From Planctomycetaceae bacterium (GTDB lineage Bacteria; Planctomycetota; Planctomycetia; Pirellulales; Thermoguttaceae), in NCBI GenBank assembly GCA_031254675.1, contig JAIRTV010000618.1:1-8926 (forward strand): a stretch of DNA of 8,926 bases, written 5' to 3'. The notes beneath the pieces were generated by a model, which did not search any database, was not told where the DNA came from, and saw only the letters and a list, made by a program, of their open reading frames with translations. Of the stretch, positions 1 to 5,657 are shown one piece after another; within the stretch, counting starts at the first letter, position 1; each line of letters opens with the position of its first letter. Position numbers and translations under genes: made by a program.

Positions 1-10
1 CACAAAAACC

Positions 11-55
11 CCAACAATTTCAAAAAATGTTTTTAGGTGATTTTTTTGTTGTTGG
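11..55. repeat. AT-rich imperfect inverted repeat, possible weak terminator
   Basis: CCAACAA (11-17) pairs with TTGTTGG (49-55). The interior consists of A-rich and T-rich runs that can extend the pairing, including seven T at 41-47. The pairing is poor in G+C, so it is a weak candidate for a terminator of a gene left of the window. It may equally be simple-sequence noise. Confidence 0.25.
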
Positions 56-195
56 TTTATACTTAAACTGGTCATAAATTATTTCCGAGTGTTTGTGGTG
101 TGGTTGATTGTTCGATGTTCTTATGTTTTCCAATAATCCGCAGAATACAGACAAAAGATCATTGGGAATCATGCTCATTGTCGTCCCACAATTGA

Positions 196-237
196 CCGAT
201 TGTAGAACTACAATCGGCAATTGTAGTTCTACAATTG
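196..237. repeat. Two directly adjoining perfect palindromes
   Basis: Bases 196-217 form a perfect 22-base palindrome, CCGATTGTAG-AA-CTACAATCGG apart from the two central bases. Bases 218-237 form a second one, CAATTGTAG-TT-CTACAATTG. They abut without a spacer. The two share the core ATTGTAG..CTACAAT with opposite central dinucleotides (AA and TT), so each is also nearly the reverse complement of the other. This could be a dimeric regulator operator, a cruciform or a pair of RNA hairpins. No gene within 440 bases downstream claims it. Confidence 0.7.
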
Positions 238-334
238 GCGATATTGGAAGGCTCGTGAGTAATTTTTTGCCTAATCGGGCAATCTTTGAAAGGTTGGAGT
301 TATTTTTCTCCTTTCCGTCCGAACACAAGGGCAA

Positions 335-378
335 GTCGGCTGCCGCCGACGCAATGTTTCGGCGAAACATTGCCCACC
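335..378 (-). repeat. 44-base double-hairpin module, copy 1
   Basis: On the + strand it reads hairpin B (GTCGGC, loop TGCC, GCCGAC; 335-350), then hairpin A (GCAATGTTTC, loop GGC, GAAACATTGC; 351-373), then CCACC. It has the same length and order as the reverse complement of 2992-3035. Its stem bases differ from the other copies but remain paired. It is part of a family with four copies in this window. Confidence 0.8.
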
Positions 379-381
379 GCC

Positions 382-429
382 AACCTTATTGGGTGAGACA
401 TTGCTAACTTTATTGGGCGAGACATTGCC
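382..429. repeat. 24-base tandem duplication
   Basis: Units 382-405 and 406-429 are 24 bases long and differ at three positions, all C/T changes. Each unit contains GGGYGAGACATTGC, which resembles the right half of the adjoining hairpin A (GGCGAAACATTGC, 361-373). The array therefore looks derived from, or related to, the hairpin module. Read on the minus strand it encodes a repeated octapeptide-like string. That open frame starts in repeat sequence and is not taken as a gene. Confidence 0.7.
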
Positions 430-590
430 CGTTTCGTTTGCCGAAATTAACACGAACGGTATGAATAACACAAAACTGAAGTATAACCAATCTGGTGGTT
501 CTCGAAAAGTGTTCGTTTAGTGATGGTGTGGAGTATCATTTTGTGGTTTTTGTGGTTGGGGCGAAAATTTCATTGAATAATTACAAAATT

Positions 591-627
591 CCCGCTTGCG
601 ACTCTTTCATTATTGACTATAATCTAA
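591..627 (-). repeat. Probable decayed copy of the heptamer/hairpin element
   Basis: The + strand from 592 (CCGCTTGCGA...) onward aligns without gaps to the reverse complement of about 8495-8529, the junction of hairpin arm and heptamer array in the intact copy. The first ten bases match. The following 25 or so match at roughly two thirds of positions, keeping the spacing of TTGCGA and the TAT-containing heptamer. The partner hairpin arm is not clearly present. The alignment was done by eye, so this remains an inference. Confidence 0.4.
596..623 (+). promoter_or_regulatory. Sigma70-type promoter for the BatA-type gene
   Basis: The -35 box is TTGCGA (596-601), matching four of six consensus bases. 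After a 16-base spacer comes a perfect -10 box, TATAAT (618-623). Transcription would start near 630, giving a leader of about 56 bases before the ATG at 686. It lies inside a probable decayed copy of the heptamer/hairpin element, so it may have arisen from that repeat. Confidence 0.5.
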
Positions 628-685
628 CTTGTTATTTGATTTTCTTTGTTGTTATTCTGAGGTTTTGTTTTCTATCTTTATTGTT

Positions 686-2971
686 ATGTCGTTTTTATCT
701 ACGAGTTTTCTTGTTTGTGGTCTTGCGGCGATTATTCCGATATTCGTTCACATGATTCATCGGCAGAATTTGCGAGAATTGCCGTTTGCGTCGTTGCGGT
801 TCATCCGAATCAGCGAGCAGAAAACACGAAATAAACGACGTATTCAAGATTTGTTTTTACTGTTGTTGCGAATGGCGGTGTTGGCGTTGATTGCGGTTGG
901 GCTGGCGAACCCCACGATCCGCAACCTCAGTAATCTTTGGGGTGGAGCGCGAACTTCGGCGGTTATTATTCTCGACAACTCCGCTAGCATGGCAACCGTT
1001 GATGGTACTTCTTCCCGTATTGACACGGCACTCGCTCAAGCCGAAAAGATTCTCGACGAACTCGGCAATAGTGATAATATTGCGATTATTGTTCCATGCG
1101 GTGCGGAGTTTCCCGAAAATGGACAACTCTTTTCAAGTCAGGATAAAGTTCGGAAGGTGTTGCGTGATACGAAAGTTTCTTTTGAAAAGGCGAATCTTGC
1201 TGCGGTACTTCAACAAGCGCGGCAACTTCTTGTTAAAGCGCAAACGCCGTCGAAGTTGATTTTTGTTATTAGTGATCAGCAATCCGTTTCGTGGCAACAC
1301 CTTGCTGTGGCGACATCTTCCGCCGCCCCCACAACTCCCACCTCACCAACCTCTTCCGATCATTCCGACAAGACTTCTGATAAGGTTGCCGAAACGCATG
1401 TTGCCGAACAAAAAGAGATGTTGCAGATTCCGGTGATTTTGGTGAATTGCCGACAGGCGCCGAAGCCTAATGTTGGTTTATCGCGTCTTGATGCGAAAAA
1501 TATATTGCCGATTGCTCAAGTTCCGTTGTCGATGACGGTTTATTTGAAGAACGAATCGAAGTTGGAGCAAACTCGGCGGCTTGATGTTTACGTGAACGGC
1601 GTCAAGCAATACAGTAGTACCGACATTAAACTTGAACCCGAAGGACAGGAAGGACATACGTTTACGATTGTGTTTGATCGTGGTGGTTTGCACAAGGGCG
1701 AAGTCCGGTTGGCGGGCAACGACGGCAACCCGTTGGATGATAAATTGTATTTTGCGATGGAGGTTGATCAGGGTATTCCGGTTGCGGTGATCAAGCCGAT
1801 GCGTCATGAAGTTCCGTTCCTTGAGGAGACTTATTATATCGAGAAGGCGTTGCAGACGGGGGCGGGAGGAGTTTCGCCGATTCGGTTGACGACGATTAAC
1901 AAGGAGGATTTGTTGACTGAGCCGCTACAAAATTTTGCGGTGGTGATTGCGGTCAACTTGCCTGCTCCTGCGCAAGAGACGGCGGAGCGGCTTGTTCAAT
2001 ATGTTGAGCGTGGGGGGCATTTGATTTGGACTTGCGGTGATAATATTTTTGCGGAAGATTACAATCGGCTTAATGATGAGTTTGGAGGTAAACTTCTTCC
2101 GTTGCCGATTCTTTCTCAGCAAGCTCCTGATGTGGATTCCGGCAAGGATGCGTGGAATATTGATTCGATGGACGGTAATTATCCGGCGTTCCGAAATTTG
2201 GTGAGTCCGCGAGATCTTTATTCGCGGGTGTTGGTGTACCGACGTATTCCGTTTGACCTTTCCAAGGGCAACGCTCCGACATTGGCGACGCTTAACGATG
2301 GAACGCCGTTGTTGGTGCAACGTCGAGTTGGCAATGGTTCGGTGACTTTTTTTGGAACGGGGGTTCATGTTTCTTGGACGAATTTGCCGATTCGTCCGAT
2401 TTTTGTTCCGTTGATTAATCAGTTGATTTTCCAGCTTGCTGGTATTGAGCAGACGCGGCTTCAAGTGATTGCTGGTCAACCGTTGACGTTTACATTTAAG
2501 GTGGACGAATGTCCGCGGAGTGTGGAGATTATACCTCCGTCGGGCGAGGTGTTGCGGCGGGAGTTGAAAAGGACGGCGGACAATGAAATCAATCCGGTAT
2601 TTGTTTTTGAGGACACGAATCAGGTTGGGGTTTACACGCTTCGTCCGTTGGAGACGGTGCGGGCGGTTCAGATTCCGTTTTCGGTCAACATTGATGGGGA
2701 AGAGCTTGATTCGGTGGGGTTGACGGAGGCGGATTGCAAGACGTTTTTTGCTGGAACGCCTTATGTGTTTGCGCATGTTGGAGATGAAATTGATTCGACG
2801 TTTGAGCGACTTAAACAGGGGACGAGTCTTTGGGACATATTCCTTTGGGCGGTGTTGATTATTTTGGTTTGCGAGGCGTTTATTTCCAACCGGTTATCGC
2901 AGCGTAAGGAAGATCAAGAAAAAGGGGTTGATGTTCGCCAACTTTTGCCGCGAAAAACTCCATCATTGTGA
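686..2971 (+). CDS. BatA-type membrane protein with vWA domain and glutamine-amidotransferase-like region
   Basis: A 761-residue inner-membrane protein. Its N-terminus is the classic BatA double-transmembrane anchor: helix 1 about residues 5-23, then the basic HRQNLRELPFASLRF segment, then helix 2 about 55-74. A von Willebrand A domain follows from about 92 to 260. It carries the metal-site motif DNSAS (97-101) and a second acidic strand ISDQQ (195-199). The usual MIDAS threonine is not evident near residue 170 (ANLAAVLQQA). Residues 209-240 are a Ser/Thr/Pro-rich insert. A Rossmann-like segment around 415-455 (VQYVERGGHLIWTCGD) resembles the non-catalytic glutamine-amidotransferase-like part of related proteins. 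A C-terminal helix at about 716-733 precedes a basic tail. The ATG at 686 is chosen over an upstream TTG at 629 because family members begin MSFL or similar. No Shine-Dalgarno sequence is well placed. Such proteins usually accompany MoxR, DUF58 and transglutaminase genes. The molecular role is unknown. Confidence 0.88.
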   Translation: MSFLSTSFLVCGLAAIIPIFVHMIHRQNLRELPFASLRFIRISEQKTRNKRRIQDLFLLLLRMAVLALIAVGLANPTIRNLSNLWGGARTSAVIILDNSASMATVDGTSSRIDTALAQAEKILDELGNSDNIAIIVPCGAEFPENGQLFSSQDKVRKVLRDTKVSFEKANLAAVLQQARQLLVKAQTPSKLIFVISDQQSVSWQHLAVATSSAAPTTPTSPTSSDHSDKTSDKVAETHVAEQKEMLQIPVILVNCRQAPKPNVGLSRLDAKNILPIAQVPLSMTVYLKNESKLEQTRRLDVYVNGVKQYSSTDIKLEPEGQEGHTFTIVFDRGGLHKGEVRLAGNDGNPLDDKLYFAMEVDQGIPVAVIKPMRHEVPFLEETYYIEKALQTGAGGVSPIRLTTINKEDLLTEPLQNFAVVIAVNLPAPAQETAERLVQYVERGGHLIWTCGDNIFAEDYNRLNDEFGGKLLPLPILSQQAPDVDSGKDAWNIDSMDGNYPAFRNLVSPRDLYSRVLVYRRIPFDLSKGNAPTLATLNDGTPLLVQRRVGNGSVTFFGTGVHVSWTNLPIRPIFVPLINQLIFQLAGIEQTRLQVIAGQPLTFTFKVDECPRSVEIIPPSGEVLRRELKRTADNEINPVFVFEDTNQVGVYTLRPLETVRAVQIPFSVNIDGEELDSVGLTEADCKTFFAGTPYVFAHVGDEIDSTFERLKQGTSLWDIFLWAVLIILVCEAFISNRLSQRKEDQEKGVDVRQLLPRKTPSL

Positions 2972-2991
2972 CGAAGCTGACAATAAAAGCC

Positions 2992-3154
2992 GGTGGGTGA
3001 TGTTTCGCCGAAACATCACGTCGGCGATAGCCGACTAGCCCCTGTTTTCGGACGGCAATTTGTATTGCCAAACGGTTTGGAATCTGATTGCCGGCTCAAC
3101 ACAAGTTCGAGTCGGCTATCGCCGACGCGACCTTTCGGCGAAAGGTTGCCTACC
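2992..3154 (+). repeat. 163-base element with 44-base terminal inverted repeats
   Basis: The left end (2992-3035) has hairpin A (GTGATGTTTC, loop GCC, GAAACATCAC; 2997-3019) and hairpin B (GTCGGC, loop GATA, GCCGAC; 3020-3035). The right end (3111-3154) is the same module inverted, matching 36 of 44 positions, with hairpin B at 3111-3126 and hairpin A at 3127-3149. Most mismatches fall in the hairpin A stems, which still pair (one G-U). The core holds GGCAAT-TTGT-ATTGCC (3054-3069) and the palindrome CCAAACGGTTTGG. There is no coding capacity, so it resembles a MITE- or REP-like non-autonomous element. It begins 20 bases after the BatA stop codon. Confidence 0.8.
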
Positions 3155-3270
3155 TTTTAGTGAATAGTTATGAGTGAATAGATGAAAATGCCGCAAGCGG
3201 AATTATTGCCATTTTGGTAATAATTCCGCGTGCGAACTATTCACTACTCACTCATAACTAAAAGGTGGGT
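3151..3270. repeat. Heptamer-flanked hairpin palindrome (inverted copy of the 8490-8575 element)
   Basis: The centre (3191-3244) matches the reverse complement of the hairpin at 8513-8575 almost base for base. Its own stem is 16 bp with one mismatch (3192-3207 with 3219-3234). On each side lie 7-base units: TAGTGAA, TAGTTAT, GAGTGAA, TAGATGA at 3158-3185, and the inverted equivalents at about 3237-3260. Outermost, TACCTTTTAGT (3151-3161) pairs with ACTAAAAGGTG (3258-3268), apart from one end position. The result is a 120-base imperfect palindrome. It sits between two copies of the 112-base repeat and overlaps the last four bases of the 163-base element. Confidence 0.7.
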
Positions 3271-3285
3271 GCTTGTTGCCTCGAA

Positions 3286-3397
3286 GGTGGGTGATGTTTC
3301 GCCGAAACATCACGTCGGCGTTAGCCGACTAGCCCCTGTTTTCGGACAGCAATTTGTATTGCCAAGCGGTTTGGAATTTGATTGCCAGCTCAACACA
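3286..3397 (+). repeat. Second copy of the 112-base repeat (left part of the 163-base element)
   Basis: It aligns with 2992-3103 over 112 bases without gaps, with five mismatches (107 of 112 identical). Hairpins A and B are both intact; the loop of B is GTTA instead of GATA. One change turns CCAAACGGTTTGG into CCAAGCGGTTTGG, which replaces an A-T pair by a G-U pair. The right terminal module is missing or decayed after 3397. Confidence 0.85.
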
Positions 3398-3486
3398 GGG
3401 ACAAGTCGCCTAACAGCAACACAACCGTAGATGAAAATCCTTCGGCGAAACAACTCCCAACTTGGAGACAACATCACCAACTTTGT
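3398..3486. repeat. Degenerate remnant of the repeat family
   Basis: ACAAGTCGCC (3401-3410) stands where copy 1 has the right-hand GTCGGC hairpin. TTCGGCGAAACAACTCCCAA (3441-3460), followed by TTGGAGACAACATCACCAAC, resembles the hairpin A half plus tandem unit seen at 358-429. No hairpin here is intact. The stretch ends at the stop codon of the acetyltransferase gene on the other strand. Confidence 0.4.
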
Positions 3487-4032
3487 TTATCCGGCGGTTC
3501 GAGTCGTGATGCGGTTTGAAGGAATAAAGGCGGCGTCAGAATGATTGTGCAAACGATATTGGAGAACATACGCATCTTCATTCATGTCATCGTAGAAATT
3601 TTTAATCACCACTGTCGCCCGAAAACCAAGCGCACGGAAAAATACCAACGCCGGAAGATTAGTCTCCCGAACCTCAAGAACGATCCGACTACGTCGTTGG
3701 TTGACCAATTTGCCAACCAGCTTCCGAACCATTTGACCCGCAACTCCACGTCGACGAAATTCCGGCGCAGTAGCAATATTTAATAAATGAATCCGATTCT
3801 TCGGAACTTCGTAAATCATAAAACCCACAACATGTCCCTCATATTCGGCAACCATGCCAATACAATTGCGTTGCTGCAAACAATGAATAAAATCTTCTTC
3901 TTTCCAAGGAAATTCAAAACAAGATTGCTCAATAGCTAACACCTCAGGAAAATCCCGCCGAACCATCCAACGAACATACACTTTTATTTCTTCGCGATCA
4001 TTGTTTTGATGATCATTGTCTTGCGAATTCAT
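3487..4032 (-). CDS. rimI: RimI-like ribosomal protein S18 alanine N-acetyltransferase (GNAT family)
   Basis: A 181-residue cytoplasmic GNAT enzyme, predicted to move the acetyl group of acetyl-CoA to the N-terminal alanine of ribosomal protein S18. The family pattern is clear: EQSCFEFPW (35-43), the beta-strand LLNIATAP (83-90), the pyrophosphate loop RRRGVAGQ (93-100), then LEVRETN (119-125) and FFRALGF (131-137). Glu120 aligns with the catalytic Glu103 of Salmonella and E. coli RimI, but the position of the catalytic Tyr115 is Phe132. There is a hydrophilic N-terminal extension of about 18 residues and a C-terminal tail of about 18 beyond the E. coli protein. The ATG at 4032 is preferred over a GTG at 4047 because GGAGG lies eight bases before it. 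The gene converges with the BatA gene. Other protein-acetylating GNATs cannot be excluded. Confidence 0.8.
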   Translation of the reverse strand: MNSQDNDHQNNDREEIKVYVRWMVRRDFPEVLAIEQSCFEFPWKEEDFIHCLQQRNCIGMVAEYEGHVVGFMIYEVPKNRIHLLNIATAPEFRRRGVAGQMVRKLVGKLVNQRRSRIVLEVRETNLPALVFFRALGFRATVVIKNFYDDMNEDAYVLQYRLHNHSDAAFIPSNRITTRTAG

Positions 4033-4040
4033 GCTAAAAA

Positions 4041-4045
4041 CCTCC
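4041..4045 (-). promoter_or_regulatory. Ribosome-binding site of the rimI-like gene
   Basis: The minus strand reads GGAGG, followed by eight bases and the ATG at 4032. The alternative GTG start at 4047 overlaps this motif, so the site decides the start codon. Confidence 0.75.
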
Positions 4046-4187
4046 ACAACAAACCAAATAAAATTACCAAAAACCGATCAACTCCGCTCGGTCAACACAA
4101 AAAATCATTAAGAATAAGATTATCAAATTTTTCAAAAATCTCCAATACGAAAAAATCAAAAATCACCAATTTTTCCAATTTTTTATT

Positions 4188-4316
4188 TTTTCTGCGTTGT
4201 CCGTGTCTTCCGCGTCTTCTGCGTTCAATTAAAAAAATCTCTACGCTTGAGGAATTATTTGAACACGGAATACTCAGAATACTCAGAAAAAGACCAATGC
4301 AGAAAAGCTCAGAGAA
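4188..4316. repeat. Imperfect inverted repeat of CTGCGTT/CCGTGTC type
   Basis: The left arm (about 4188-4230) is built of short pyrimidine-rich units such as TCTGCGTTGTCCGTGTCTTC. The right arm (about 4256-4316) carries their purine-rich counterparts, such as GAACACGGAATACTCAGAAT. The outer parts pair as TTTTCTGCGTTG against CCAATGCAGAAAA, with gaps and mismatches elsewhere. Similar short-unit inverted repeats occur between genes in many bacterial genomes. A function as terminator or mobile remnant is open. Confidence 0.4.
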
Positions 4317-4338
4317 ATGATCTATTATTTTTTGGCTC

Positions 4339-4366
4339 TTGTGAAACATTATTGAAGAATTATAAT
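4339..4366 (+). promoter_or_regulatory. Candidate promoter for the PfkB-family kinase
   Basis: The -35 candidate is TTGTGA (4339-4344). After 16 bases there is a perfect -10 box, TATAAT (4361-4366). Transcription would begin near 4373 and leave a leader of about 170 bases, which is long. The region is AT-rich, so a chance match is possible. Confidence 0.4.
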
Positions 4367-4543
4367 ATTCGGAAAATAATTGGAGATAAATAATTTAGCA
4401 ATAATTGTTGTTTACGATTATCCGAATTTATTTTTCTTAACCTGTTTTTTTATGTTTGCGCGATTGGGTACGTTATTGAGGCGATCAATTGGACGCCCAA
4501 ATCACACGCACACACAAATGACCTCAACGTTACCAAATCAACA

Positions 4544-5566
4544 ATGGATAAACAACGTCTTCAAGAAATTCTATCAAAATTTCCAACACTTCATATTGCG
4601 GTTATTGGCGACTATTTTTTGGATCGGTATTGGAAAGTTGATCCGCAACGGGACGAACCGTCTGTTGAAACGGGTTTGACAGCGTATCAGGTTGTTGATT
4701 GTTGGTGTAGCCCCGGCGCAGCGGGAACTGTTGTCAATAATCTCTCGGCGTTGGGTGTCGGCAAGATTAATGCGATTGGATTTATCGGGCAAGACGGAGA
4801 AGGATACGAATTAACAACTCTGTTAGATAAAATCGGTGTGGAACGAACTCATCTTATCGAAACAAATCAACGTGTTACTCCGTGTTACACCAAACCATTG
4901 CGCGACGAAATCGAAATGAACCGATTCGATCTCAAAAACCACACCGCAACACCGCCATCGGTCGAAACAGAACTCATTGCGGCAATTCAGAATGTTGTCG
5001 ATAATGTGGACGCTCTGATTATTATGGATCAAGTCAGCGAAGAAAATTGCGGTGTTTTGACGGAAAAGGTTCGAGATTATCTGATTCAATTGGGACGGAA
5101 ATTGTCGAAACCGTTGATTTATGCGGATTCACGCGAGCGGATTCACTGTTATAGAAATATGGTGATTAAATGCAATGAGCGGGAAGCATTGGAAGCGTGT
5201 GGGTTGTACGATGGTACTTCGCCAACATTAGATATTGTCAAACGGTGCGGGTTGAGATTGGCGGAAAAAACGGAACGACCCGTTTTTGTGACAATGGGCG
5301 AACGTGGTCAATTGGTGGTGGATTTGAAAAACACAACGCAACCAACCAAACATGTTCCTGCAATTCCGGTTGTGGGCGAAATAGACATTTGCGGCGCCGG
5401 TGATGCCTCTAGTTCGGCGATTGTGGCGTCTCTTTGTGCCGGAGCCGATTGCGAAGAAGCCGCAACACTCGGTAACTTGGCGTCGTCAATCACGATTCAG
5501 AAACTTGGTCAAACCGGAACCGCCGCCCCCAATGAAATCCTGACAGCGTTTGAACAATCTTCTTAA
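4544..5566 (+). CDS. PfkB-family sugar kinase, related to the HldE/RfaE kinase domain
   Basis: A 340-residue cytoplasmic ribokinase-fold kinase, predicted to phosphorylate a sugar or sugar phosphate with ATP. The N-terminal strand VIGDYFLDRYW (20-30) and the segment PGAAGTVVNNLSALG (57-71) match the substrate region of HldE/RfaE heptose-7-phosphate kinases, where GGAANVANNLAALG is usual. ADSRERI (194-200), NEREA (211-215) and VTMGERG (249-255) follow the family order. The ATP/anion-hole signature is DICGAGDAS (281-289), with Asp287 as the predicted catalytic base. The length fits the kinase domain alone; there is no cytidylyltransferase domain as in bifunctional HldE, and none is encoded next door. 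The substrate is not proven. The ATG at 4544 gives the expected N-terminus, but no Shine-Dalgarno sequence precedes it. The transglutaminase gene follows on the same strand 91 bases later. Confidence 0.85.
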   Translation: MDKQRLQEILSKFPTLHIAVIGDYFLDRYWKVDPQRDEPSVETGLTAYQVVDCWCSPGAAGTVVNNLSALGVGKINAIGFIGQDGEGYELTTLLDKIGVERTHLIETNQRVTPCYTKPLRDEIEMNRFDLKNHTATPPSVETELIAAIQNVVDNVDALIIMDQVSEENCGVLTEKVRDYLIQLGRKLSKPLIYADSRERIHCYRNMVIKCNEREALEACGLYDGTSPTLDIVKRCGLRLAEKTERPVFVTMGERGQLVVDLKNTTQPTKHVPAIPVVGEIDICGAGDASSSAIVASLCAGADCEEAATLGNLASSITIQKLGQTGTAAPNEILTAFEQSS

Positions 5567-5605
5567 TTGTTTCGGACTGTCGCGGAGAATAACAGCCCAA
5601 AACAA
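5567..5605. repeat. Inverted repeat directly after the kinase stop codon
   Basis: TTGTTTCGGACTGT (5567-5580) and ACAGCCCAAAACAA (5592-5605) form a 14-base inverted repeat with two mismatches and an 11-base loop. It starts at the base after the TAA. No clean T-run follows on the + strand, so it is not a textbook terminator. It may reduce read-through into, or act as leader structure for, the next gene. Confidence 0.4.
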
Positions 5606-5657
5606 TCCTTCATCATCATTCACAACCCTTCAATCTTAAATTCCAACTCCAATTCCA

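Larger units (their letters stand above)
1..334. other. Gene-free AT-rich region upstream of the first repeat module
   Basis: No reading frame here looks like a real protein. The frames that are open on either strand start or end inside repeat sequence and show no domain. The stretch is AT-rich, with long T and A runs near the left end, and contains an AT-rich inverted repeat at 11-55 and a pair of adjoining perfect palindromes at 196-237. The gene to the left of the window is not visible. Confidence 0.6.
4033..4543. other. 511-base AT-rich gap between divergent genes
   Basis: This stretch separates the rimI-like gene (leftward) from the sugar kinase (rightward). It holds the rimI ribosome-binding site, a large imperfect inverted repeat (4188-4316) and a candidate rightward promoter (4339-4366). 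From 4367 to the kinase ATG I see no ribosome-binding site or stable hairpin. The open frames here are short, low in complexity and show no recognisable domain. Confidence 0.6.

Noticed and set aside
20..370. 116-codon minus-strand open frame
   Set aside because: It begins inside the 44-base hairpin module (MFRRNI...), has no domain and ends in AT-rich noise. The start recurs wherever the module occurs, so it is repeat-derived.
382..429. CRISPR array
   Set aside because: Two 24-base units abut directly with no spacers, and no cas genes are visible. The longer repeats at 2992 and 3286 also lack regular spacer structure.
629..685. Upstream TTG start for the BatA-type gene
   Set aside because: The extra 19 residues are not family-like, and the promoter predicts transcription starting about there. 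The ATG at 686 gives the expected MSFL N-terminus.
1925..2776. 283-codon minus-strand open frame
   Set aside because: It is antisense to the middle of the BatA-type gene, with an Arg/Asn-rich composition typical of a shadow frame, and shows no recognisable domain.
3230..3430. 66-codon plus-strand open frame
   Set aside because: It lies entirely in the palindrome and the second 112-base repeat, so it is a translation of repeat DNA.
2972..3486. Insertion sequence with transposase
   Set aside because: There are inverted repeats, but no frame encodes a transposase-like protein. At most it is non-autonomous.
4380..4679. 99-codon plus-strand frame overlapping the kinase start
   Set aside because: It runs out of frame into the kinase gene, and its N-terminal half is low-complexity AT-rich sequence.
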